Source: Allobosea robiniae
Lineage (GTDB): Bacteria > Pseudomonadota > Alphaproteobacteria > Rhizobiales > Beijerinckiaceae
DNA length: 64,000 nt
Reading direction: 5' to 3'
NCBI RefSeq assembly: GCF_900102525.1
Contig: NZ_FNBZ01000005.1
Span: 186,001 to 250,000, forward strand
Every line of letters starts with the position of its first letter. Position 1 is the stretch's first letter. A program made the position numbers and the translations under genes. This document shows, piece by piece, positions 35,181 through 45,267 of this stretch. The notes beneath the pieces were generated by a model. The model was not told where the DNA came from. It did not search any database and saw only the letters and a list, made by a program, of their open reading frames with translations.

Positions 35181-38100
35181 TCAGTGCGCCGGCCCCTTCG
35201 CCGGCGCTGCCGGGGCGCCCTCCCAGCGCGTATGCGCCGGCAGGTTCTCGCCCTTCATGATGACGGTGAGCAGCCCGATCTGGGCGTAATCGCCGACATG
35301 GGTGTCGTAGAGCACGGTCGCGCCGGCGCCGACGCAGACGCCCTTGCCGAGCCGCACGCGGCCGACCTTCATCACCCGATCCTCGTAGAGATGGGTCTGC
35401 AGCGCCGAATGGGCGTTCACCGTGCAGAAATCGCCGACCTTGATGCAGTCGAACTCGGTGATATCGGTCGAGTCGAGCCAGACGCCCTTGCCGTATTTCG
35501 CGCCGAACAGCATCAGGAACCAGGGCAGGAAGGGCGTGCCGCGCAGGTAGTCGAACAGCACCTTGCCGCCGAGGCCCCAGTACATCACCGCGACCGCCTC
35601 GGTGCGCATCGCCCACCACGACCACATCGGCTTCATCACGGGCTTGTAGACGCCCATCATCAGCCATTTCACGGCGGCGCAGATCAGGGCCTGCACGATG
35701 GCGATCGCCATGGCGACGCCCATGAAGGAGAGAACGAGCCCGGTCCAGTCGCCTTCGTTGATCTTCTGCTGCAAGACCATGTCGACCGCGATCGTGCCGA
35801 AGGTGATGAACAGCATCGCCGGGAAGGAGGTATGCAGCGCCTCGAAGACGCCGCGCCCGAACTGCTTGGCGAAGGAGGGCTTGTAGGTCCAGTCGGCGCC
35901 GAGATCGACCTTCTGCCGCGTCGGCAGGCGGATCGGCGGCGAGCCGAACCAGGTGTCGCCGGGCTGCATGCGATCATTGGCGGGCGGCTTGGACTTGATG
36001 CCGATCAGCACGCGATCGGGAATGACGGCGCCCGGCGGCACCACCGCGTCATTGCCGACGAAGACCTGATCGCCCGTGCGCGTCGCGTCGAGGCGCATAT
36101 AGCCGCGGCGCATGTCCTCGTCGCCGAAGACGACCTCGTCGGCGATGAAGTTGCCGGCGCCGATGCCGGTCAGGTCATAGCGTCCCGAGAGATTGGTCGA
36201 GATCTCCGCGCCCTTGCCGATGCTGGCGCCCATCAGTCGGTACCAGGCACGCATATAGATGGTGGCGAAGAGCGAGGAGAGCGTCTCCAGCGTCACCTCG
36301 GTCGCCAGGGCGACCGTCCATTTGCGGGCGTAGAAGCCGGAATGGATCGACCAGGAGCCCGAGGTCACGCGCGGCAGGATCGCCCAACGCAAGGCAGCCA
36401 TCAGCAGCACGGTGAAGGCGATCAGGCCAATCGCGGTCGGCCAGGTCAGGATCGGCAGGAACCAGAGATAGCTGATATCGGTCCAGCCGGCGATGAAGTA
36501 GTCGATCTTGTCGAACAGCCAAAAGGCCGGGAAGATCGGTAGCAGGCTGACCGGCGGCAGCACCACCAGCATCAGGATGTAGAAGGCCGTCATGAGCGCG
36601 CGGCGGCCCGCCGAGGCTTCGGCCTGCGGCGGCAGCGCGGCGAGATCGACCGTGCCGATCTTGCGGCCGGGCGTGCCGTCCCAGATCTCGGCTTCGCCGA
36701 CATGGGCTCCGGGCTGAATGGCTGTCAGGTCGCCGATTTCAGCGTGGTTGCCGATTACCGAATCGTGGCCGAGCACCACGGAGGCGCCGGCCGAGACGTC
36801 CTTGCCGATGGTGATGCGGCCGATCACCAGCTTGTCGCCGATCGCCTCGCCATTGGCGAAGGTGGTCTTGGAGCCGAAGGTCGTGAAGTCGCCGATCTCG
36901 ATCAGGTCGATGGCGCCGGCCTCGTAATCGGAGATGATGACGTCACGCCCGACCTTGGCGCCGAGCAGACGCCAGTAGAAGCGCATCACCGGCGTGCCTT
37001 GCAGCCACTTGATGTGGACCAGCCCGGCGACGCGGGCGGCGAACCACCAGCGGAAATAATAGACGCCCCAGAGCGGATAGACGCCCGGCTTCGTCCGGCC
37101 GAGCACGAGCCATTTCAGGGCGATGGCAATCAGGCCTGTCACGACGATGATCGCGACATAGACGCCGAGCAGCGCGAAAATCTGGCCGAGCAGCGGCAGG
37201 TCCTCGCCCGAGAGGATCATGTAGGTGACGAAGACGCCGAGCCATTGCGCGGTCGCCAGGCCGATGATGACCGGCAGCGCCACCGCCTGCGCAAGCCCAC
37301 AGAGGAAGCGCCGCAGGAAAGGCGGCGGCGTGAAGGACAGGTCCTCGGCCACGGCGATGCCGCGCTCGTCGAGAAGCGCCGCCATCGCCCTGAGCGTACG
37401 CGCGCCATAAACGTCCTGCAACGTGATGCCGGCATAGGCCGGGGTCTCGCGCACGATCGAGATGAAGCGGGCGGCGAGCAGCGAATGGCCGCCGAGATCG
37501 ATGAAGAAATCGGCTTCCAGCGGCAGGCTCGCCGTGCCGAGTACGCGCTTGGCCGCCTCCAGCAGCGCGGCTTCCGTCGCATTGCGCGGCGGCTCCTGCT
37601 CGCCCTCGGCGCTCGGCGCCGTCAATGGCGCCGCCTTGAGCATCTTGCGGTCGACCTTGCCGGAAACCATGCGCGGCAGCGAACCGGCCGCCTCGAAATG
37701 CGCCGGCACCATATAGGGCGGCAGCTTCTCGCGCAGGGCCGCGCGCAGCGCCGGGCCGTCGACCGCGACACCGGGCTCCGGCACGACGAAGGCGACGAGC
37801 CGCTCGATGCCGTCATCCGTGCGCAGCACGACCGCGGCCTGCCCGACGCCGGGTTCGTCGGCGAGCTTCGATTCGATCTCGCCGAGCTCGACGCGGAAGC
37901 CACGGATCTTGATCTGGTCGTCGATGCGGCCGTGGAAGACGATATTGCCGTTCTCGTCGAGGCTGACCGCATCGCCGGAGCGGTAGAGGATCGGATCGCC
38001 TTCGCCTGCGACCCCTGCAAAGGGGTTGGCGATGAACTTTTCGGCCGTCAACTCCGGCCGGCCATGGTAGCCCTTGGCCACGCCGGGGCCGCCGATCAGC

Positions 38101-39200
38101 AATTCGCCCTGCTCGCCCGGCTGGACGAGGCGCAGGTCCTCGCCGACAACGTAAGCCGTGTAGTTCGGGATCGGCTTGCCGATGGTCACGGTCTCGCCGG
38201 GGACGACTTCGGCCGCCGTCGCGACGACGGTCGCTTCGGTCGGGCCATAGGTGTTGAGGATGCGCCGGCCGGGCTTCGACCATTTCTGCACGATCGCGGG
38301 CGGCAGCGCCTCGCCGCCGAGCAGGATCAACTTCAGTGAGGGCACATCGGCCGGCAGGATGCCGAGCAGCGTCGGCACAGTGTCGATGATGGTGACGCCG
38401 GCCTCGTTGAGGATCGCCGGCAGCTTCTCGGCATCGCCCATCATCTCTGGCGAGGCGACGAAGAGGGTCGCGCCGACGAGATAGGGCGTCCAGATCTCCT
38501 CCATCGACAGGTCGAAAGCGACGGAAGCGCCCTGGAACGCGACGTCGTCCGGCCCGAAGCCGTAGAGCGCGTTTCCGGAGCGCAGGAAATGGCAGATGTT
38601 GTGGTGGCTGATGACGATCGCCTTGGGCGTACCCGTCGAGCCGGAGGTGTAGATCAGATAGGCCGGATGGTCGGCGGTGAGCCCGGCCGGACGCGCCGGC
38701 GGCTCGGTTCCGTCAGCACCGGCGGCAAGGCCTTCAGGTGTCCAGACGGCGCGCTCCGTCGCCTCGGCCCGACCGGCCCAGCCGGTGCAGGTGACGATGC
38801 CCTTGGCCTCGGCATCGTCGAGGCAGGTCGCGATGCGCTCGACCGGCGCCTCCGCGTCGAAGGGAATCCAGGCCGCGCCGGCGCGCGTGATCGCGATCTG
38901 CGCGACGAGAAGGTCGATGCCGCGCGGCATCCACAGGCCGACCATGTCGCCCGGGCCGATGCCTGCGAGCTGGAGGCCGCGTGCCTGCCGGCCAGCGGCA
39001 GCCCAGACCTCGGCATAGCTCAGGCGCCGATCGAGATCCGTGAGGGCGGGATGGTCAGGGCGCAGCGCGGCGGTCGCCGCGAAAATCTCGGCCAGCACCT
39101 CGTCCCGAATCAGATCGGGACGCTTCTCGCCTGCCAGCATGGCGAGTGTGTTGGCAGCAGCCGCGTCAGACGCCGCCGACAGCTTCGTCATATCGTTCAT
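35181..39200 (-). CDS. Pls/PosA-type single-module non-ribosomal peptide synthetase
   Basis: 1339 residues. An adenylation domain covers about 40-530: YLIYTSGSTGTPKAIVISHH at about 185, NTYGPTEATV at about 310 and YRSGDAVSLDENG at about 410. A carrier domain follows with the phosphopantetheine serine in IDLGGHSLLAARF, about residue 572. The C-terminal half has several membrane helices (first group about 620-720) and left-handed beta-helix hexapeptide repeats (about 770-840, again near 1020-1080 and 1250-1320). There is no condensation or thioesterase domain. This is the architecture of epsilon-poly-lysine synthetase-like enzymes, which join a single amino acid at a membrane. The product here is unknown. 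Confidence 0.85.
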   Translation of the reverse strand: MNDMTKLSAASDAAAANTLAMLAGEKRPDLIRDEVLAEIFAATAALRPDHPALTDLDRRLSYAEVWAAAGRQARGLQLAGIGPGDMVGLWMPRGIDLLVAQIAITRAGAAWIPFDAEAPVERIATCLDDAEAKGIVTCTGWAGRAEATERAVWTPEGLAAGADGTEPPARPAGLTADHPAYLIYTSGSTGTPKAIVISHHNICHFLRSGNALYGFGPDDVAFQGASVAFDLSMEEIWTPYLVGATLFVASPEMMGDAEKLPAILNEAGVTIIDTVPTLLGILPADVPSLKLILLGGEALPPAIVQKWSKPGRRILNTYGPTEATVVATAAEVVPGETVTIGKPIPNYTAYVVGEDLRLVQPGEQGELLIGGPGVAKGYHGRPELTAEKFIANPFAGVAGEGDPILYRSGDAVSLDENGNIVFHGRIDDQIKIRGFRVELGEIESKLADEPGVGQAAVVLRTDDGIERLVAFVVPEPGVAVDGPALRAALREKLPPYMVPAHFEAAGSLPRMVSGKVDRKMLKAAPLTAPSAEGEQEPPRNATEAALLEAAKRVLGTASLPLEADFFIDLGGHSLLAARFISIVRETPAYAGITLQDVYGARTLRAMAALLDERGIAVAEDLSFTPPPFLRRFLCGLAQAVALPVIIGLATAQWLGVFVTYMILSGEDLPLLGQIFALLGVYVAIIVVTGLIAIALKWLVLGRTKPGVYPLWGVYYFRWWFAARVAGLVHIKWLQGTPVMRFYWRLLGAKVGRDVIISDYEAGAIDLIEIGDFTTFGSKTTFANGEAIGDKLVIGRITIGKDVSAGASVVLGHDSVIGNHAEIGDLTAIQPGAHVGEAEIWDGTPGRKIGTVDLAALPPQAEASAGRRALMTAFYILMLVVLPPVSLLPIFPAFWLFDKIDYFIAGWTDISYLWFLPILTWPTAIGLIAFTVLLMAALRWAILPRVTSGSWSIHSGFYARKWTVALATEVTLETLSSLFATIYMRAWYRLMGASIGKGAEISTNLSGRYDLTGIGAGNFIADEVVFGDEDMRRGYMRLDATRTGDQVFVGNDAVVPPGAVIPDRVLIGIKSKPPANDRMQPGDTWFGSPPIRLPTRQKVDLGADWTYKPSFAKQFGRGVFEALHTSFPAMLFITFGTIAVDMVLQQKINEGDWTGLVLSFMGVAMAIAIVQALICAAVKWLMMGVYKPVMKPMWSWWAMRTEAVAVMYWGLGGKVLFDYLRGTPFLPWFLMLFGAKYGKGVWLDSTDITEFDCIKVGDFCTVNAHSALQTHLYEDRVMKVGRVRLGKGVCVGAGATVLYDTHVGDYAQIGLLTVIMKGENLPAHTRWEGAPAAPAKGPAH

Positions 39201-39439
39201 CGCGCCCCGCTGCGCTGAAAGGCCCGTCGCTGATGCCGCGGCAGGCCCTGCCCTCGGCCCTCTGGCGCCTTATCACGCACCTCGTGAAGAAAACCGGAAT
39301 CGTCGCCTGTGCATCGCGACATCCGCGTGAGCCCCCCGACCGGGCAGGCCGCCGCATCACGCTTGTCTCGCTAGCATATTCTCCCTGCAAAATCACGGGT
39401 GAACGGGCCATGAATGCCACGGCCCGGCTGCGTGCTAAC

Positions 39440-40036
39440 TCAGAGCCAGTCGGCCTTGTTCCCGCTGACGACGAGCAGCTTGCCCTGCCAGATCTCGACC
39501 ATCGAGGCCTCGCGCGGCGCCACCGCCCCGACCAGGGCGAGCACCGCCCGCGCCACGCCGCCATGGCTGACGATCACCGTCTCGCGCTGCAATCCTTCGA
39601 GAACCGGCCGCACGCGCTCGGCCAGCATGCGGTAGCTCTCGCCACCCGGCGGCACGAAGCCCCATTTGTCGCGCTCGCGCAGATGCGCCTGCTCGCGCTC
39701 GGCCTTGCGGACGTCGCGCCAGGTGAAACCTTCCCATTCGCCGAAGGTCAATTCGCGCAGGCGGTCATCGATGCGGTATTCGCCGGCCGGCAGGGCGAGT
39801 TCGCGGCGGAGGATGTCCATGGTCTCGCGCGCCCGCTGCATCGGCGAGCCGATATAGGCAAGATCGGCGTAAGCCGGCTCCAGCGCCTTCAACCGACCGG
39901 CTGCCTCGGCGGCCTGGCGGCGACCGAGATCGTTCAGCGGGATGTCCTGACCGCCCTGCAGCCGGCCCTCCCGATTCCAGTCGGTTTCGCCATGGCGGAC
40001 GAGGATGAGACGGTGAGGCAGCGAGAGCGGGACCAT
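39440..40036 (-). CDS. Histidine phosphatase family protein (phosphoglycerate mutase-like)
   Basis: 198 residues. The phosphohistidine motif LILVRHGETDWN (about 10-21) and the second catalytic SHGGVARAV (about 160) define the family; RELTFGEWEG near 85 is typical of GpmB/CobC-like members. The substrate may be a sugar phosphate or cobalamin precursor, but no B12 gene is nearby. The ATG at 40036 is preferred; a GTG five codons upstream is possible. The Pls/PosA gene follows after about 240 bases, which hold its promoter and no other gene. Confidence 0.85.
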   Translation of the reverse strand: MVPLSLPHRLILVRHGETDWNREGRLQGGQDIPLNDLGRRQAAEAAGRLKALEPAYADLAYIGSPMQRARETMDILRRELALPAGEYRIDDRLRELTFGEWEGFTWRDVRKAEREQAHLRERDKWGFVPPGGESYRMLAERVRPVLEGLQRETVIVSHGGVARAVLALVGAVAPREASMVEIWQGKLLVVSGNKADWL

Positions 40037-40186
40037 GCGGGGCTTCTGCACGCTGCCGCGGACAGGGTCAAAGCCCTTGCGCCGCCCGCAGCCATGCTTT
40101 CAGCCGATGGCGACAATTGGCCGCTTTCTGTGGCCGAATTTACACGGCCTGTGTATAGCGCCCTTGCCAATCACCAGCGGAACCGC

Positions 40187-41029
40187 ATGTCCCCTGCCCT
40201 CACCTTGCCCGACGGCCGCAGCCTCGCGCTTTCCGCGACGCCGCTCGTCATGGGTATCGTCAACATCACGCCCGATTCCTTCTCGGATGGCGGATTGCTG
40301 AAGAATGCCGAGGCGGCGATCGCCCATGGCGCGCGCCTCGCCGCGGAAGGCGCGGCCATTGTCGATATCGGCGGCGAGTCGACGAGACCCGGCCATGCCA
40401 CCGTCGATGCCGCGACCGAGATGGCACGCGTGCTGCCGGTCATCGCCGGGCTGAAGGCGCGGATCGACACGCCGATCTCGATCGACAGCTACAAGGCCGA
40501 AGTGGCGGAAGCGGCGCTCGCGGCCGGCGCCTCGATCGTCAACGATGTCTGGGGCGCCCAGCGCGACCCCCGCATCGCCGAGGTCGCGGCGCGAGCCGGC
40601 GCGCCGATCATCCTGATGCATAACCGCGACACGATCGACGCCTCGCTCGACATCTTCGAGGAGGTGCTGCGCTTCCTCGAGCGCTCGGTCGCGATCGCGA
40701 CGCAAGCCGGCGTTCCTTCGAGCCAGATCGTTGTCGATCCCGGCATCGGCTTCGGCAAGACCGCACGTCAGAATCTCAACCTGATCCGCCATCTCGACCG
40801 GCTCGCCGTGCTCGGCTGCCCGATCCTGCTCGGCGCGTCCCGGAAATCGACACTCGGGCGCATCACAGGCCGGGAGGTTCCGGCCGAGCGGCTCGCCGCC
40901 AGCATCGCCGCGCATCTCTATGGCGCGAGCCGCGGCGCCGCCATCATCCGCGCCCATGACGTTGCCCCGCATATCGACGCGCTCAAGACCTGGGCCGCCA
41001 TCGAAGACAGCATGAAAGCAGACCTGTGA
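40187..41029 (+). CDS. folP: Dihydropteroate synthase
   Basis: 280 residues. The enzyme joins p-aminobenzoate and dihydropterin pyrophosphate and is the sulfonamide target. Signatures are VMGIVNITPDSFSDGG (about 20-35) and VDIGGESTRPGH (about 58-69), with substrate residues in SIDSYKAEVA, NDVWG and DPGIGFGKT. The ATG at 40187 gives the family N-terminus; a much longer frame upstream is spurious. It overlaps folB by four bases (GTGA), and folK follows, so this is a folate operon. Confidence 0.95.
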   Translation: MSPALTLPDGRSLALSATPLVMGIVNITPDSFSDGGLLKNAEAAIAHGARLAAEGAAIVDIGGESTRPGHATVDAATEMARVLPVIAGLKARIDTPISIDSYKAEVAEAALAAGASIVNDVWGAQRDPRIAEVAARAGAPIILMHNRDTIDASLDIFEEVLRFLERSVAIATQAGVPSSQIVVDPGIGFGKTARQNLNLIRHLDRLAVLGCPILLGASRKSTLGRITGREVPAERLAASIAAHLYGASRGAAIIRAHDVAPHIDALKTWAAIEDSMKADL

Positions 41030-41400
41030 GCGAAACCGGCCGCATCCTGATCGAGAAACTCGACATCTACGCCTATCACGGCTTCTTCTCGGAGGAGGAG
41101 CGGCTCGGCCAGCGCTTCGTCATCGACCTCGTGCTCGATGTCGACCTGCGCGCCGCCGCCGCCAGCGATCGCCTCACTGACACCGTCGATTATGGCCGCG
41201 CCGTCGCCATCGTCGCCGAAGCCTTCACGGCCCGCCGCTACCACCTGCTGGAAGGCGCGGCGCGCGCCGTGGCACTGGCGCTGTTCGATGCCTTCCCGAT
41301 GATCGAGGCCGTCGAGGTCACCCTGCGCAAGCCGGCGCCGCCGATCCCGGCGACGCTCGGCTCGGTTGGCATCCAGCTGAGGTTCCAGCGTGAAGGTTGA
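41026..41400 (+). CDS. folB: Dihydroneopterin aldolase
   Basis: 124 residues. It cleaves dihydroneopterin to hydroxymethyldihydropterin. The conserved YAYHGFFSEEERLGQRFVID (about 12-31), TVDYGRAV and KPAPPIP segments fit FolB. It starts with GTG overlapping the folP stop and overlaps folK by 11 bases, indicating translational coupling. Confidence 0.93.
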   Translation: MSETGRILIEKLDIYAYHGFFSEEERLGQRFVIDLVLDVDLRAAAASDRLTDTVDYGRAVAIVAEAFTARRYHLLEGAARAVALALFDAFPMIEAVEVTLRKPAPPIPATLGSVGIQLRFQREG

Positions 41401-41905
41401 GGCCGCACTCGCCTTCGGCGGCAATATCGGCGACCCCGTCGCGGCCTTCGCCGCGGCGCTGAAGGGGCTGCGCGCGCATCCGGACATCACGCTCGGCCAG
41501 CTGTCCTCGATCTATCGCACGCCGCCCTGGGGCAAGACCGACCAGCCGGAATTCCTCAATATGGCCGTGCTGGTCGAGACCTCCTTGCCGCCGCAGGACC
41601 TGCTCGCCTTCTGCCTGGAGCTGGAGCGCGCCGGCGGCCGGGAACGCCGCGAGCGCTGGGGGCCACGCACGCTCGATATCGACATCCTGACCTATGGCGA
41701 CGCGATCATCGACCAGGCGCGGTTGCAGATCCCGCATCCGCGCATCCCCGAGCGCGCCTTCGTGCTGACGCCGCTGGCCGAGATCCTGCCGCAGCGCCTG
41801 ATCGGCGGGCGCAGCGTCACCGAATTGCTGGCGGCGGCCACAGACGAAACGATCCGCCGCGACGATATCGCGACGGATCGTTTGAAGACTCTACTGGCCA
41901 GTTAA
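41390..41905 (+). CDS. folK: 2-amino-4-hydroxy-6-hydroxymethyldihydropteridine pyrophosphokinase
   Basis: 171 residues. It transfers pyrophosphate from ATP to hydroxymethyldihydropterin, producing the FolP substrate. Characteristic segments are ALAFGGNIGDP, SSIYRTPPWGKTDQPEFLNM and the HPPK signature RRERWGPRTLDIDILTYGD (about 83-101), then IPHPRIPERAFVL. It starts with GTG inside folB. It is the last gene of folP-folB-folK. Confidence 0.94.
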   Translation: MKVEAALAFGGNIGDPVAAFAAALKGLRAHPDITLGQLSSIYRTPPWGKTDQPEFLNMAVLVETSLPPQDLLAFCLELERAGGRERRERWGPRTLDIDILTYGDAIIDQARLQIPHPRIPERAFVLTPLAEILPQRLIGGRSVTELLAAATDETIRRDDIATDRLKTLLAS

Positions 41906-41912
41906 CTCACCG

Positions 41913-41951
41913 CATCGGATCGATCAGACGGAACAGTCGGTCGATCCGATG
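41913..41951. terminator. 11-bp inverted repeat between convergent folK and fabI
   Basis: CATCGGATCGA (41913-41923) and TCGATCCGATG (41941-41951) are perfectly complementary across a 17-base loop between the two stop codons. No T-tract follows, so it may be a factor-assisted terminator or mRNA 3' end structure. Confidence 0.45.
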
Positions 41952-41958
41952 AGCGGGA

Positions 41959-42798
41959 TCACTCGCCCTTGTCGAGGGAGATGTCCGGCGCGGTCGGCAC
42001 CTTCATGCCGACGACATGGTAGCCGGCATCGACATGCATGATCTCGCCGGTGATGCCGCGCGACATGTCGGAGACGAGGAAGACCGCGGTCTCGCCGACC
42101 TCCTCGATGGTGACCGTGCGGCGCAGCGGCGAGTTGTACTCGTTCCAGCGCAGGATGTAGCGGAAATCGCCGATGCCGGAGGCCGCCAGCGTCTTGATCG
42201 GGCCGGCCGAGATCGCGTTGACGCGGATCTTCGAGGGGCCGAGATCGGCGGCGAGATACTGCACGCTCGATTCCAGCGCCGCCTTGGCGATGCCCATGAC
42301 GTTATAATGCGGCATCCATTTCTCGGCGCCGTAATAGGTCAGCGTCAGCAGCGAGCCGCCATCGGGCATCAGCTTCTCGGCGCGCTGGGTGATCGCCGTG
42401 AAGGAATAGCAGGAGATCAGCAGCGACTTCGAGAAATTCGCCTCGGTGGTCTCGACATAGCGGCCGGTCAATTCGTCCTTGTCGGAGAAGGCGATGCAAT
42501 GGACGACGAAGTCGAGCTTGCCCCAGAGCCTTTCGACCTCGGCGAAGACCGCGTCGATGGTCGCGCCGTCAGTGACATCGCAATGGCCGACGACATGGCC
42601 GCCGAGTTCCTTGGCGAGCGGCTCGACCCGCTTCTTCAGCGCATCGCCCTGATAGGTGAAGGCGAGTTCAGCGCCCGCATCGGCCGCAGCCTTGGCGATG
42701 CCCCAGGCGATGGACCGGTTGTTCGCGACGCCCATCACGAGCCCGCGCTTGCCCTTCAGGAGATTGGCGGTCGGCGAAACGGCGTTGGAATCAGGCAT
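41959..42798 (-). CDS. fabI: Enoyl-[acyl-carrier-protein] reductase (NADH)
   Basis: 279 residues. It catalyses the last reduction of the fatty-acid elongation cycle. The FabI variant of the cofactor motif is GVANNRSIAWGIAKA (about 23-37). The active site is Y-x6-K: YYGAEKWMPHYNVMGIAKAAL, with K near residue 168. AISAGPIKTLAASGI and HVDAGYHVVGM are family-specific. The full length agrees with rhizobial FabI1/FabI2. It is monocistronic and convergent with folK. Confidence 0.94.
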   Translation of the reverse strand: MPDSNAVSPTANLLKGKRGLVMGVANNRSIAWGIAKAAADAGAELAFTYQGDALKKRVEPLAKELGGHVVGHCDVTDGATIDAVFAEVERLWGKLDFVVHCIAFSDKDELTGRYVETTEANFSKSLLISCYSFTAITQRAEKLMPDGGSLLTLTYYGAEKWMPHYNVMGIAKAALESSVQYLAADLGPSKIRVNAISAGPIKTLAASGIGDFRYILRWNEYNSPLRRTVTIEEVGETAVFLVSDMSRGITGEIMHVDAGYHVVGMKVPTAPDISLDKGE

Positions 42799-42953
42799 GG
42801 GAAACCCGCAGATGAACGATGAGCAGGTCTCTTAGAACAGTCGCAGGGAAACGGGAACCGCTTTGATGCCCGCCTCCACGGCTGAATCACGCATAAGACC
42901 GCGATCCGTAGCCCGCGCGGCTCGTTTTCGGCTGTAACGGCGCCCGAGCCGGC

Positions 42954-43892
42954 TCAGTTCGCCTCGTCCCGCCCCTTCATCAGCGCCGTCAGCTCCGCGT
43001 CGCTCGCCGGCATCTCGATATCGATGGCGACGAAGAGATCGCCGACCGCGCCCTTTTCGCCCTTCAGGCCCTTGCCGCGCAGGCGGAACTGCCGGGCCGT
43101 GCCGGTCAGCGGCGGGATGTTCATCTCGACCGCGCCGGTCAGCGTCGGCACATGCAGCGGCCCGCCGAGCACCGCCTTGGCGAGCGGCACCGCGACGCGG
43201 GTGCGCAGGTCGTTGCCATCGACCGCGAAGCGGGAATCCGGCTTGACCTTGATGGTCATCATCACATCGCCGGCCTCGCCGGAGTACGGATCGATCTGGC
43301 CGAGCCCGCGCAGGCGCATCACCTTGCCGTCGCTCACCCCCACGGGGATGGTGATCTCAACCTCGCGCCCACCCGGCAGCTTGACCCGGCGCGTGCCGCC
43401 GGTCGCGGCCTGCGCCAGCGTGACCTCCAGTGTGAAACTCTGCTCCGGCGGCTTCTGCGGCTCGGGCTTGCCGCGGGCGCGCCGGCCGGCCTCGCCGAAG
43501 AGCGAGGAGAAGATGTCGGAGGCGTCGAAGCCGGCATCGCCCGCGCCCCCGCCCGGGCCGCCGCGACCGCCGAAGGGATGGCCGCCACCGCCCTGGCCGA
43601 AATTGAACTCGAAGCCGCCGCTGCGCCCGCCCCGGCCGGCGCCCATGCCCTCGAAGCCCTGGAAGCGCGGCTTGCCCTCGGCATCGATCTCGCCGCGGTC
43701 GAACTGCTTGCGCTTGGTCTCGTCGCCGACGATTTCATAGGCGGCGTTGAGCTCGGAGAACTTGTCCTGCGCCTTCGGGTCGTCCCGGTTGCGGTCCGGG
43801 TGTAGCTCCTTGGCGCGCTTGCGGAAGGCCTTCTTCAGCTCCGCATCGCTCGCGCCGCGGGCAACGCCTAGAACCTGATAGGGATCGCGCAT
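42954..43892 (-). CDS. DnaJ C-terminal domain co-chaperone (CbpA-like, no zinc finger)
   Basis: 312 residues. The J domain is at 3-68 with the HPD motif in [12 protein letters not shown] Gly/Phe-rich linker follows at about 75-130 ([17 protein letters not shown]), then two C-terminal substrate-binding beta domains. The cysteine-rich zinc region of classical DnaJ is absent, so it is a type II J protein that stimulates DnaK ATPase. No dnaK or grpE is adjacent. Confidence 0.88.
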   Translation of the reverse strand: MRDPYQVLGVARGASDAELKKAFRKRAKELHPDRNRDDPKAQDKFSELNAAYEIVGDETKRKQFDRGEIDAEGKPRFQGFEGMGAGRGGRSGGFEFNFGQGGGGHPFGGRGGPGGGAGDAGFDASDIFSSLFGEAGRRARGKPEPQKPPEQSFTLEVTLAQAATGGTRRVKLPGGREVEITIPVGVSDGKVMRLRGLGQIDPYSGEAGDVMMTIKVKPDSRFAVDGNDLRTRVAVPLAKAVLGGPLHVPTLTGAVEMNIPPLTGTARQFRLRGKGLKGEKGAVGDLFVAIDIEMPASDAELTALMKGRDEAN

Positions 43893-44044
43893 CCAAAACC
43901 TCTTTCAGACAAAGTCGAACGGCCGGCGCGAGAACCGCCAGCCGTCCGCCTCGCCCAATGTGGGGGCGGTGTGGCGTGTGCGCAACACCTGGCGGGGGCC
44001 GTTCTGCACCCGGCCTCGCGGCAAGGCAAGCCAGGTAAAAAGCT

Positions 44045-44515
44045 TCAGCCCAGGCCCTTCCAGGGCTCCATGTCCTTGACCGCCCACTCGCCGCCCGAAG
44101 GGCGGCAGGCCGTGCCCTGCAACTTGACCGGCCGGCTTTGCGTCTCGACGCTGGCGATGAAGGCGCGGCAGATTTCGTCGGAGCGCAGGAAAGGGCCACC
44201 GACCGGGATGAAGGAGCCCTTGATGCCACTTTGGGGATTGTCCCAGGAAACGGGAGCGCCGTTGCCCTGGGGATCGAGCGCCACGCTCATCGCCCCGTCG
44301 GCGCGGCGCATGTCCTCCGGCCCGAGCTCGGAGGACAGGCCCGCAAGCGCGCCGGAGCGATCGCCGCCACGCGCCGGCAGGACCGAGGAGGTCGTCATCG
44401 CCGAGGCCGCGGCGACCTCGTCCTCGCTCTTGCTCGAAAGGCCGAGGATGGGGAAAGAGACCGAACAGCCGGCGCCGAACAGCCCCAGCAGCACCGCGGC
44501 AGCCAGCGGGCGCAT
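44045..44515 (-). CDS. RT0821/Lpp0805-type surface lipoprotein
   Basis: 156 residues. The signal MRPLAAAVLLGLFGAGC carries a lipobox (GAGC), so it is an outer- or inner-membrane lipoprotein. The C-terminal region (SWDNPQSGIKGSFIPVGGPF, CRAFIASVETQSRPVKLQGTACR) matches the RT0821/Lpp0805 (17-kDa surface antigen-like) pattern with a conserved cysteine pair. The function is not known. It is divergent from pdxH. Confidence 0.75.
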   Translation of the reverse strand: MRPLAAAVLLGLFGAGCSVSFPILGLSSKSEDEVAAASAMTTSSVLPARGGDRSGALAGLSSELGPEDMRRADGAMSVALDPQGNGAPVSWDNPQSGIKGSFIPVGGPFLRSDEICRAFIASVETQSRPVKLQGTACRPSGGEWAVKDMEPWKGLG

Positions 44516-44639
44516 GGGGGCTGCGCAACTGTTGAGGCTTTGGAACGCCCCCGCCCCTGCCCTATATAAACCAGCCGCCCGAATCCGGATCACTTCTGCG
44601 CTCGCCCGACGCCCATTTCCACTGACCGAGGATTAGAAC

Positions 44640-45254
44640 GTGCAACCGTTAACGAGCGGTGACTTCACCGAGGAAAACGAGCCTTTCGCCTTGTTCCAGA
44701 AGTGGTTGGACGAGGCCACGAAATCCGAGCCGAACGACCCGACCGGCATGGCGCTCTCGACCGTCGATGCCGAGGGCATGCCCAACAGCCGCATGGTGCT
44801 GCTGAAGGGCCATGGACCGGACGGTTTCGTGTTCTACACCAACACCGAAAGCCAGAAGGGCCAGGAACTGCTCGGCCAGCCCAAGGCCGCCGCCCTGTTC
44901 CACTGGAAAAGCCTGCGCCGGCAGATCCGCATCCGCGGCACGGTGACGCTCGTCAGCGATGCCGAATCGGATGCTTATTACCAGTCCCGCCCGCGCGACA
45001 GCCGGATCGGCGCCTGGGCCTCGCAGCAGTCGCGCCCGCTGGAAAGCCGCTTCGCGCTCGAGAAGGCTGTCGCGAGCTACACGCTGAAATTCGGCATCGG
45101 CGAGATTCCGCGCCCGCCCTACTGGCGCGGGTTTCGCATCACCCCGACCTATATCGAGTTCTGGCGCGACGGCGCTTTCCGCCTGCATGACCGCATCATC
45201 TTCCGCCGCGACGCGCCCGACGCGTCCTGGACGAAGACGCGCTTCTACCCCTGA
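44640..45254 (+). CDS. pdxH: Pyridoxamine 5'-phosphate oxidase
   Basis: 204 residues. An FMN enzyme that oxidises pyridoxine or pyridoxamine phosphate to PLP. Conserved parts are [18 protein letters not shown] (about 51-68), [13 protein letters not shown] and the signature [17 protein letters not shown] (about 159-175) with final RFYP. The start is GTG with GAGGATTAG upstream. It is followed 13 bases later by an SDR gene, likely in one operon. Confidence 0.95.
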   Translation: MQPLTSGDFTEENEPFALFQKWLDEATKSEPNDPTGMALSTVDAEGMPNSRMVLLKGHGPDGFVFYTNTESQKGQELLGQPKAAALFHWKSLRRQIRIRGTVTLVSDAESDAYYQSRPRDSRIGAWASQQSRPLESRFALEKAVASYTLKFGIGEIPRPPYWRGFRITPTYIEFWRDGAFRLHDRIIFRRDAPDASWTKTRFYP

Positions 45255-45267
45255 GGACACCTGCCCC

